A stretch of DNA of 64,000 nucleotides from Centropus unirufus (taxonomy: Eukaryota; Chordata; Aves; Cuculiformes; Centropidae): NCBI GenBank assembly GCA_013397695.1, contig VYZI01000118.1, positions 2,249,816 to 2,313,815 of the forward strand, read 5' to 3'. Numbering within the stretch: position 1 is the first letter of the stretch; every line of letters begins with the position of its first letter. The position numbers were made by a program, and so were the translations under genes. Shown piece after piece: positions 37,401 through 49,400 of the stretch. Below the pieces are notes generated by a model, which saw only the letters and a program-made list of their open reading frames with translations, was not told the DNA's origin and searched no databases.

Positions 37401-40400
37401 AAACCTTGAAGGAGAAACAAGCCCCCAGAACTGCCCCCAAACCATCCAGCAGCACCAGCAGGCTGAGGGAATTTAAAGAGACAGTGAGCAATATGATCCA
37501 CAGCAGACCGCAGATGTCTCAAACCGTGCAGAATTCCCCTCGTGGAGGGAGCGGTATGGATCAGGCAGAAACACGACCCTCAAAAAGCCTGTCCACACAC
37601 TCTGGAGACTGGGAGGTGGAGAGTACCAGTAGTGAGTCTAAATCCAGTTCATCGAGCAGGTACCGGCCACCCTGGAGACCCAAAAGGGAGTCTCTGAACA
37701 TAGACAGCATCTTCAGTAAAGACAAGAGGAAACATTGCGGCTACACTCAGCTTAGCCCTTTCTCTGAAGAGGCAGGTAAGAGCCTGGGAAGAAAGTTTTG
37801 TTTCAGAATGCGTGGGATTTGTAATGCTCCACGATCCAGTTTTGTTCAAGTAGGACGGTGAAATTCTGAACACAGCGTTAAGGTACGTGGTGAGTGGTTT
37901 CCTCGAAGGCTCGTTCCTCTGTGGGCATTCATGTTGAATGTATGATATTGCTGTTTGCTTTCTGTGTGCTAAATTTCACATGTAAGGAAGGGAAGCTTCA
38001 CTGTCTGTGCTGCTTAAATGGACACAGGGTGAAACTGCAAAGTACCTGAAAGTTCATTCCTTGGAATGGCCTTTCCTGTTGGTCTCTGCTCTGTCTCATT
38101 GTGCTGCTTCTGCACGATGGCTCAGACTGTGGTGTGGTACAGGAGGACCTCGTGTCAGGGCTGGGTTCTGTTGCTGTGAGGACAAGAGCCTGGCAGCCAG
38201 TGGTGATTGATCTGCGTCCATTTTACACCATAGCAGCCGCGCAACTGGTGCGCAGGGACTTTGTCCTCAGCCTTGCAGGTTTTGAAGGTAATGAAATGTG
38301 TGAAACAGCTTGGGCTACGTTTTGGTTGCCCCTACCAGAGCTCCCAGCTTCCCTTGCCCGAGCCTTCACATGAATGGTTATTCTGCTCCCTGGCAAGAAG
38401 AGAGGGCACTCCTGGAACTGTAAGGGCTGTGGGGAGCAGATGTTTACCAGTGCCTTGGATTCGTGCTGTTCGGCTACTGGAGCCGCTGTGCTGCAGCCTT
38501 GGAGTGCTTGAAGGACAGTGAGAGGGTGAGAAGGAAGAGGTCTGGGTGGCTGGCGGTGGGGTTGTGGCTAGCGAGGATGCTGTTGCAGGAGCCCAGGGGC
38601 CTGGAAAGAGGGAGGGACAGTTTATACCGACTAGAAACTGCTATAGGTTGAAGAGAATTGGGAAGCGTAAAGAAATATATACAGGATGATGAAGGGAGAA
38701 GGGAACAGGGTGCCGAAGGAAGGAAGCAAGCCAGAGGAGTAATGGGGGCAAGTGGGAAGACACAGTGGAACAGTTCAGGCAGAATTAAAGAAACAAAAGC
38801 TTTTTTTCCTGTCTTCTGTGAATGGATGTTCGGAACAGCAGCTTCATCATATTGTGAGTGGCAAAATAAAGAATGTAAAAAGTATAGGGTCTGAAGTGCA
38901 TAAAACAGAGTACTATAACAGATACAGACTGGCAACACAGTTGAATTTGCTGTAAAATGATCTTGTACAAACACAAATAGCTATGGGGACTGGGGCTTGA
39001 TTTTCTTTCAAGGCTTCCGTTCACCCTGAGGAGATACGGTAAGTTGTAGTCAAGGGTACAGAATCAACAATAAATTTGCTGAGTACATTACTGCTTGATG
39101 TTACCAGGAATGTTGTATTGGGTTTTTCTGCTTAATAGTGCTAGTTTTACACAGAATTGAAGGCAGGGCTTCTGGTTTAAGTCTGGTTGAGAGGCTGAAA
39201 TACACAAATACACAAATTTGATGGTATTGAAGTTTGGATCTTCTACTAAGCTGTATTATTTTGTCTTGGCAGCTAAAGAGCTGATTGGGAGTGAGGGGAA
39301 GGAACGAGCTGTTCGAGAGCTGAGATCCAGCCAGTCCAGCGTCAGATACCAGCGTGGTGTGCTGGGCCGGGGCAGCCAGCACCAGGTGGTGGATCAGCAC
39401 CCTCATCTCATACAGAGGATGGAGTCGGGCTATGAAAGCAGCGAACGCAACAGCAACAGCCCAGTGAGTCTGGACATGCCCTTGTCTGAAAGCTCAAGCA
39501 CCCACAGGTAGATTTCAAGAAACTTCATGTTTGGAGCGATTTAATTCTTGAATTCTGGTTTTGTAGTGACATAATGGTGTGGAAGAGTCTTTAAAAATTA
39601 CAAACCAACACTCTCAGCTTGTAACATGGGTTCATTGGGGCAGGGGAGAAAGGAAATAGGAATCAGAGTGAGTTTGATTCCTTTTCTTGTCAGTGATAGC
39701 TTACTGCTGGTGAAAAGGAAAGTAAATGGGGTTCAGCTGAGTGAGACATGCGGACTAAAACAATGCATCTGAAATACTTTTACTTCTAGTCTGTGACGTA
39801 AAAACTCAACTGCAATATCAGACTTTGTCCTTGTCCTTTGGACAGCTCATAGACCTTTTTGTTTCAGTTAAACCAAGTCTTGCACAAAATCTGAAATCAT
39901 TGGTCTTGTACAGCATTCCTTGATGTTTTCAGCATTCATTGAAATCTTGCAAGACAATTGCAATATTTATATGCAAAAATAAGTAGGCAGCACCTGGCAT
40001 TTGTCCTGACTTAGGATGCTTCAGGCAATCACAACCTGAGACTGTTTATGGCCAGAAGAGCAATTATTTGGCTGTAAGAAAATGTTGAGAACAGCTGTCA
40101 GAGCCCGCTTTAATATGCACCTCATACTTTCATCGAGATGAGAACTGTTATCATCCCTCCTGTTAACTTTACCTTCCCCTGTTTTTACCTCTTTTTTTTA
40201 CATGAAATTAAAATGCAAGTAAGTATTTATGTGATGATAAAAAGGAAAAGGCAGATATAGTTTCTCCTGGAGAGATTAGCAAAATCGTAAACTTTAACTA
40301 CTCTTTTCTTGGAGGGACGTTCATGTGAAGCGAGCAGGTGGATTGGTTCCTGCCTGGCGTAACATCCCCAAGTCTCGCAGTAGCAGCATCTTGGAAGTGG

Positions 40401-43400
40401 AGGCTGCTTCATCAGTTGGGAACTGGGCAAACGGCGCCCACACCATTGGGAAGGGTAAGGAGCACTTCCTCAGTGGGCAGTGGTTTTGCAAAGGAAATGG
40501 TATTGGAGTTGTTGTTTGTGTTCTGAGTGTTCATCTTCACAGTAGAGGAAAGGGAAAAAAAACCACTGAGGAACGTTACCCAGTTTCACAAGATTTGCCA
40601 GTGTGCACTGCAAAAAGCTTTGTTGGAAAATTCCTTTGATTGTGTTGCTTTGGCATTGACCATTGGCTTTTAACTGATAAAGTAAAGCTATTTTTTCCTG
40701 TTCTTTCCCATAACTCGGTGTTCTGCTGTCAGTGCTAGGCATCTTCCCAAGCAAATATCACAATGATATAGGGGGATTGAAGTCCTGAAGAGGAGCTTGT
40801 AATGCTCTACAACATTCAGAAGTGTCAGGACTGAGGGTGGACGTTTACTAGATGCTTCGGCTAGGGCTGGGCTTTTCCTCAGATCTGCGTTCTGATTTAC
40901 CGTTCTGAGCAAATACTTAATTCCCGAGAATGTCTGGGGAAGGGAAAGCAAGGAGGGGAGACACTTTTTCAATACTTGAAGCAAGAATGGTGGCTGATCT
41001 CTGCTGTGTTGACTTGAATATTGATAACGCTTTATTTTCCTCTCATTTTCATCTGCTCATGCAGCTAGGATGAAAAGCCTTTCATCTTGTTTACTGAAGC
41101 TAATGATTTGACCATTTTGACATAGAATTACTTAAAATTTGTAATCACAGTACGAAGCCTCAAGATTCCGCTGTCAGCTTAGGGTTCTCTCTGCCAGGGG
41201 TTCCGTCTGTTCCGCTTGTTTTTGCTCGGGTCAGTGAATGTAGGGACGGGCTCTGCTGCAGGGGAGCCTGAAGCAATACTGCAGCATTTCTGCCAGTTAC
41301 TGACACAGAGAAAGCAATTGGAAATCAAACTGCTTGGGCAGTGTTTTAAAAGTAAAATTTAACGAAGCAAAATGTACGATCTGAAACTCTGTGGTCTTTG
41401 TTTCGTCGTTTTCCCATGTTAATTGTATTCTCCGTTAATGCCTCTGTCTTCAAAGGGATGCATTAAGAAAATTTACTCTCAAAAAAACTGTTTCTCCCCT
41501 GCCCCCCACCCCCTTTTTTTCTGGAAGGTGGGGACGTGTTTGTCCCTTTAAAGAGCGAACTGGATGAACTGCAAGAGGAGGTGGCAAGGAGAGCACATGA
41601 ACAAGAACTACGCAAGAAAAGAGAAAAGGAAATGGAGGCAGCAATGGGCTTTAACCCCCGGCCCAGCAGGTTCATGGATCTGGATGAACTGCAGAACCAG
41701 GGTAACTGTTTGAATGCAGATTATTTTACAAGATTGTAGTGCTGAAGTTTTTTGAACCTTTGACCTTGATTTTCTATTTTAAGTCCATCTCTGTCATTCC
41801 CTCTCTTTCTGAATTTTGTACCTACAGTTAGTGAAAGACCCTTAATTTCAAACCTGTAGGATGCAAAACCCCCTGCGTTTGGTATTTTAACCAAATTCCT
41901 TCTTAAATGAAACAACAAAGTAATGCAGAGGCATTTCTGATCTATTCCCACCCACCCATTTTCACGGGGTGACATGCACCGTTCCTAATTAAGATTTAGC
42001 CATAGGGCTTCAGCCAGCATCTGGGAACGAGCAGGGCTGTTTGTACTTTTCAGGGAGCTGGGATCCACCCGCAGCACAGCCTGTCCCTTAAAGCCATTCT
42101 TTTGTTCCTTGTCTTTCTGGTAGCATCATTCCTCTAAACAATTCTGCTTGTTCCTGCCCTTGGAATTTCTGCTCCTTCTCCCTGCTCAGCTTCGCAGCAC
42201 AAGGGTGGGAACAACTGAGGCAGGCTCAAGCTAGATCCGATGTTGAAAATCGGGGCTGGGTTTTGCTTTCTTTTTTTTTTCTAAGGAAAAAAAGAAAAGG
42301 CAAATACTGTTTGATGGTCTTTCCCGTGTCTCTACGTGTTTCTGGCAGGACATGGCAGCAGGAAGTTGGGAGAATGGAGTTGCAGCAGGGGGAATTTGGT
42401 GACAGGATTCATGCGTAGCCCCCTTTCTTTTAGCCTTCAAGCTCAGCCTGTGAAGGGGAGGCTGGGATAAGGTGGGATGGGGTGCACTGGCCCAGCTCAG
42501 TGTGAAGCCTGGCAGAGCCAGGAGCTGGAGAGGGTCAGCAGAGCTGAGGAAGGCTGCAGCGGCTGCTCCGCTCCAGGAAAGCCTGCAGGACAGGGACAGG
42601 AACACCTCCCCTGTGGCTGCCGCATGGCCAGGCCTCCTGGCCGCCCGTGCTGCGTGCTCGGACCCGGAGTGAATGTGAGCTGAGGTGCTGGTTTGCTTCG
42701 GCAGGAGAGAGGAGGGGGAGCAGTGCCTGTGCTGGGCACAGTACAGCCCTGCTCCGTGCAGGAACGTGCCGACGGGAGCCGAGAGTGCCCGGCTGTGCGG
42801 GTGCTTCTAGAGGTTTTGCTCACCACCAGTGTGCCACTTGGTTATCCTTTATGGTCCTTAGTAGAACGTCTGAAGCATTTACAGGCTTTGATTTGAGATC
42901 TGAGAAAAATGTTGTTGGTTCCTTTCAAGCCCTTCCCCACCCCAGTCCGAGATTCCAGCTTCCATTGGCAGCCTGCTCGGCTCCCCGGGGGTCTCCCTGT
43001 GCGCAGAGCTCCAGAGCACCCGGCCTCATCTTCCCTCAAGTCAGCTGCTAAATTCATGTAAAGAAGGCTAACATGGGTACGCTAGCCTTGATTACAAGCC
43101 TCAGTAGCCTGGATGTTGAAACCGAATGCGCTGCTTGATTAAGTCACTGCTCTAACAACTTGCTTCTCATGTGAGTGTGGTCTGGGTTTGCCTTGTTTCT
43201 GTGCACGAGGGCGCTGGGTGTCCGTGAGGTGAGAAATCGTGCTTGACTGCCGGCTGAGGAGGATGCCTGTGTTCTCTACCACGATGGCAGACATTTCATT
43301 AAAAAAAAAAAACCTAAACAAAGCCAAATGCCCAGTTTTATTTAGTGTTTGCCCTGCCTGCTTTGGGTGTGCATGTTGTTGAAGGTAAATGTGAATAATG

Positions 43401-46400
43401 CCTGAGAGCTGACTCGGGGCTGGGAATTTCCTCCTCTGGGAGCTGGGCGTTCTGATGCTGGGACACAGTGTTTCAACTTTCTCTTTTCTGTCCGAGGATG
43501 ATTTGTCCTTCCCTCCTCTTATTTTCTAAATAGTTGTCAAAAGATTCCTTAACAGTTGTCCCTTTCTTCTCAGTTTCTTACACCTTCTTTTTTTCTCCTG
43601 AAGCTGCAGAGACTGATGGGTTCTCGTGCCCATGTGTCTGCAGCAGCTGAGTGTATGCACTGAACACACAGCTGCAGAAGTATTTTGCACAGATTTACAG
43701 TCCCTCTCAAGTCTGAGTTTTGTTCCCCAGGCATCTCAGTTGTTTTAATCTGTTTCCATTTTGTATGAAGGAACTGGACACCCAAAGAAGACATAGGTGG
43801 TTTTTCGCAGGGGACTTAAGATACTGCACAAGGAAAGCCCTGACCTGCTGTATTTCCTTTATTGATATATTTTGGTTTAGATTTAATTGTAAGTTTTGAT
43901 TAATTGCTCCTCAACAGAAGTAATTTGAACTGACTTAATGGTATGCCCATACCATCTTCTGTAATAATTCAGACTGCTGAAAATACTATATTAAACCAGT
44001 ACAGCTCTCTCAAGTAAATAAAATTTGAGGAATAATTCTGGTTCACATTGCTTGACTGTGTGGGAGTGAAGCGCACTGGGGTGCTCGAGCTGTGCTTCTG
44101 CAGGGAAGGTTTGGTGTTGTGTGGGGTGTGCACAGCTTCTGAGAGACTGCGGCTGAGGAAGGATTTGGTGATCACGAATGCAAATGAGGGTAAGTGAGGG
44201 TTCTGCAATGAATGAAACCAAAATGAAGGGTGCTTGCCCGTTGCAGGGAGGAGTGATGGCTTTGAGAAGACGATGCAGGAGGCAGACTCCATCTTTGAAG
44301 AGTCACTGAATCAGGAGCAGAAGGGGGATTGTGCTGCAGCTTTGGCTCTCTGTAACGAAGCAATCTGTAAGTAACTCCAACCACGCGAGCTATTGCACTT
44401 GTGATAGTTTACTAATACAGAAAAAAGTCTGAAATGTTGAATTGCATTAAATGACCAGGTAGGAAGTAATACAGGGATCCCGCTGATCTCTAGGAATGTG
44501 CAGGGAGACAGCATCTGTCCTGTTTTTCATGCATTTCCGGGGGGGGGGTAGCCCTCTTCATCTGTTTGTTTTTTCATGTTCACATCCATTTTTGTTCTCT
44601 CCAGCGTGATGTCAGGCACAGCACAGGGTGCTGCTGATGTGCCCTTTTCGGTGCTAAGTGGTGCATTTCAGCAAGCACCTGGTAGGTAGCCCCCTGCCAC
44701 TTGTTCCTCAATTAAGTTTTCCCCAGACGTCAGACAAGTCATGAAGGGCATTAAGCTTCTCTGTCTCTCATGGAGCATAAGAAGAAAGTTGGTAGTTCCT
44801 TCTCGAGTCCTCTGGATTAACAGAAATGAGCTATGCTGTACCTGACTGTCATGAGTATCAGAGCGCTAGGACATGGAAGTGCTTAAATGCATTGTGACCT
44901 TTGAGAATGTCTGCTGTGTTATTTCAGTTTTCTTTTCGGCCGTTCTCCATCGCAACTGGCTGGCTCACCCTGTGCTCCTCCCTGCCTGTGTAGAGTGGCT
45001 GCACACAGAGGGGGCAACTCCTGCGTGCTGGCATTTTCAGGTTGGCTCTCAGGGGCCGCAGAACAAGGGGCGCAGCGTGCAGCTGTTGGGAAAGCTCCCC
45101 CAGCTTCCATTCCAGCAGGGAGTGTGCCGAATCTCCTCTCCCAACTGGGCATTCCTGTACATAAAGGGAGTCCCAGGAATGGAGGATACAGGAGAAGGAC
45201 AGATGACAAAGCATCCGTGTGGTAGGATTGGAAAGAGCCTGTGTGAAGGGGGTGAGGCGTTGGGCTAAAACATGGATGATTTTTTTTCTGTTATTTTGGT
45301 TTAGTTTCAATTAGTGTGTTTGAACACCTGGCTAAGCTGAATGTGCATTAATGGAAACAATAGCATCCTTGTGAACCCTTTTGTGGCAGTATTTGCATGC
45401 TCTGTGTTTTATGTTCTTGCTGCATCTTTTTTCTTTTTTTTTTTTTTTCTTTTCAATTTTATTCTTTTTTCTGTTTGTTTTCTGCTATGTTTTCTTTTGC
45501 ATTTTAGCTAAACTAAGACTTGCCATGCATGATGCCAGCGCTAGCACTCACAGCAGAGCCCTAGTCGATAAGAAGCTGCAGATCAGTATCCGCAAAGCCC
45601 GGAGCCTCCAGGATCGCATGCAGCACCAACAGCCACCGCAGCCGCTGCCGCCGCCGAGCTGCCACCCACCACAGGGCGGCACCGTGGCCCAGGCTACAAG
45701 GTAGTGCAAGTCCATCTCGGAGACCCAGATCTGAGCCGCGCCTGCGAGCAGAGAGGGCTGGAGAGAAATAGCAGCTCTGTGTGCTCCCCCGGATAGTCCA
45801 GACCCTGCAGGGTTATCCCTCATTCCTTTCTCCCGTAGGTTAAATCCTGTCGTAGACCATCAGCTGACCCTTCCCCCCCTGCCCCAGTCTTTACGGAACA
45901 GCTGCACGTGCACGTGTCCCAAGTGTGATCTGGGAGGGAGAATTGCAGCAGCCGGTGCCTGGCAGCAGTGATGTTTCATGCACCCAGCGAAAGAATACAA
46001 TAGACAACGACCTGGCTAAAAAGCATGAGGGTTTTGGGGGGAAAGGTGCCACTATTTGTAGTCGGGAGCAGTTTCAAGACTCGGTAGAAGAGCTTACAAC
46101 AGTAAAAATCTCACTGTAATTGCTTTCGTGCTGGGAACAGCTACTGGTGCGTGTAGTGCTCTGTAGTTTCAAGTGTGGTGTACCCTGACTTGTTCTTTCA
46201 AGTCTACTTCTCTAGTGGTGCACTGGGACAACTCTTGGATCCTCATCCCGATCCTGTTGCCTTGACTACTCTCCCTGATGCAGTATCATTCATTTTATTC
46301 CTGTGCATCCCAGCATCCCGTAGCCTGGCTTAGCAGCCTCTTCAGCATCTCTTCATGGTTTCTTCTTTCATAGTGACTTCAACTGTAGCACAATTAACTC

Positions 46401-49400
46401 TCTCCTGTAATTGATTCCCTCTTCAGCATGCAGCTTAATCCTCCTTTCTTCCCATGCCATTCTGTCCTAGCACTAGACCATCCCTATCCAATCTCTAGGC
46501 TGTTTCTTTGAACTGTTACTACTTCTTCTCTCTCCCCTTTCTTAGGTGTTGTATTACCAGAAGCTCAGATGAAGCCTCAGATCTGAGAACCCCTCTTTCA
46601 CACCACCACACACAGCTCTACGCTAAAGCACAGTTAATTTACACGCCTGCTGGGCTGTAGATCCTAATGTTCTTTTCTTTCCCTGCAGTAGCTGAATTAC
46701 ACGGAATGACAGCTGATCTTTTTGTCAGTTGGGGGTTCACTGGTTCCTCTATTACGGGAGGGATGCAGAGCCCCAATTATGCATTGCAGCAGATTCTAAG
46801 AACATGAAAGAAAGGAACTTTCTAAATTAATTTTGTCAATGCTGAACTCGCTCCCTGCTGCTCTGTGAAATGAACGTTTCCTTTGCAAAAAGAAAGATCC
46901 AACCAAGTGCTGATAGTGCAGCCAGTGAAAAGAATCCGTTCACAGCCAGACTTCTGTGCTCCCACTTGGGTATCAGTAACCCTGGAGACAGTGCAAAGGT
47001 TGTGAGACAAGCTCATTCGGCTACAGGCACCAACTAGGGCTTCACCTTGACTTCCATTCTGTGCATCTCAAGTAGGAAACAAAGCAACGATGTTACTTTT
47101 TGTTAAGTTCTCTGCTGGAGCTGTTTGTAGCCTGTCATTTTCTCACAGGCCCATGGACTTGGTAGTGTTTTTTCTGTCTCCATATAAAAATGCTAATTAA
47201 AGACAGAAAAATGCCAAGGACATCAGTGACCCAAGGATATAATTGTCTTCCATTGGTACCTAAAAGAATACAGTTTGTTTTTTGACATATTCTTAAAAAG
47301 AAATCATTACAAAATAATACTTAAATACAGTTCAAGCTAAATATATCACACGTTGGAGAAATATCTCGAAGATCAGAATACAAAGAAAAGAGAGACATTT
47401 CAACCTGTTCCTCCCATTTGTCAAGTCATTCTTCATGAAGTTGCCTGAGAGAGGGGATCTTAGGGAAAGATTCATGTTCAGATTGTAAACGTGTTTAAAG
47501 TATTTTCAAAATGACGCTGAGGTCAATGTTGGTAGCAGTTGTTTGATTTTATAGGAACACTATTTTCACTGTTCTTACAGTCATCCCTTACCCACACGTG
47601 CAGTTTGATGGTTCCAGTGGCTGGGGTGCCGTACAGGAATACTCTATAGAGCCTAACTGTAGCAAAATACTCTTAAAATTATGAAATGGATTCAGTAGAT
47701 CAGTTATAGTAGGACATCGGGGCTAGAAACAAAGGACTGACGTGTGTGTATCTACACAATTAATGTGGAGTCTTCTTCAGAATGCAGTTAGCAAAGAAGC
47801 GCTTTGAGGTATATATCACCTAGGGATGAACGTGAGCGATGACTACTGCTAATCATTTACCCTTCTGTGTGTTTTAGTGAACAGACTGGCCCGCTCCAAG
47901 TACTGCTGAGCCAGGAGGTACCACTGGAACCCAACAAAGAAGTGGAATTTGGGTCCAGTTCTTTCTTCCACCCAACTGCTTCCTGCCATGAATTGCACTC
48001 ATCATTATATCCAGAGTCTTCCTCCTTGCCCCCTTCTGAAAGCAATCCATCCAACAGGATCTCTCCAAACTTCCAGTCTGCTTCTGCTGATTTTCATGAG
48101 CAAGTTCCCTCTTTTCCCTATAGGCAAGGGTTGGCAGAGAGGTCTGCAAGAACTGAGAATGATACCCACCGTGGTGTGGAATTGGCTGACACTGCAGCCG
48201 CAGGGCCAAAAGACTATAGGGAATGCTGCAGCAGCAGCAAGGTAGAAGAAGAGGTTCATAACGCTACGCCTCTTCTCACATCTCGGTACAAGCCCAAAGC
48301 TAACACAGTAAACCCTGGGTCTTTGCCTGCACTGTTTCCCTGTCCACATCCACCACAAGCAGAGTCTCCTGAAAAGGACAGCCAGCACAGTCCTTGTTCC
48401 AAACTTGCAAGCTCTCCGGTGCGGCCCGGCATCGATCATTTAGGGGCCTACCATGCGGTGACCCCTGCAACTTCATCCCCTACTCGCCAGTGCTCCTTGG
48501 ATATTTTGCAGAAAACAAATAACTACTGCAGAGCGAACAGCCATGAGGTTTTATTGCCCTTACAGGATGACTATGGCACAGCAGAAGGTTGCAAATCTGA
48601 GGCTTTTAGTTCAAAGGGACACGTTCGCTCCTTGGCAGAGCAGTTTCAGAAAAGGCATGCAGTCTCTCAGAGAAAAGGTACTCATGAAAAAGGTTGGATT
48701 GCTGCAGTGTGTCAGGATGAGAAGTCTCCAAAGTTAACACAAAAGTCTTTCATCAATCCTCCATCCTCTGGTTACAGACAGCTAATCCATCAAAACCAAG
48801 AGAACAAAAACCAGTCTGCTGAAAAATTGCACTCAACTGTGGAAATTAGGGATGGGGTAGTTACTGTGGAGGGTTTTAGTGCCCAGCATCTTGCTTCTAA
48901 GAGTGTTTGTTCTCCCAGTGAAGAGCTGTGTAGAAGAGGTGGACAGAATATAGCAAACCCTGCACCCCACCTGGAAAGGCACGGTCATGATGGAGTGAAA
49001 CGGGTGGATGATGGAGCTGCTGGTAGCGTGGTTGCCTCTATGCCTGTGGACCGTTGGGTGGATAATGTCAATAGGTATTACAGTTCTCAGAAGGCTAATG
49101 CTGAATGGCTTCCTGTACCTGGGAGGAGTCCACCCCTTTCTGATCAGAGAGCAGTTGGAGATGACTTGAGCAGGATCCCAGTACATCTGCATCCGCAGTG
49201 GAATCAAGACACAGAACAGGAGCTCTCAGAACTGGAATCCCTCTATCAGACTAGTCTGCAGGCATCTCAGGCCACTCGGCCTTTCTTGGGAAGACAGGAC
49301 AGTGCTAGGTATCCGTTTGACCGATCAGGTAAGAACGATGCAGCTGTTTTTCTTGGTTGACCTGCTTGTTGTGTATTCTGATATAGGGGAAGGGACATTT

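Noticed and set aside
42472..43057. Overlapping open frames on both strands in intron 15
   Set aside because: The region is GC-rich, which lowers stop frequency. No frame shows a family signature or splice context.
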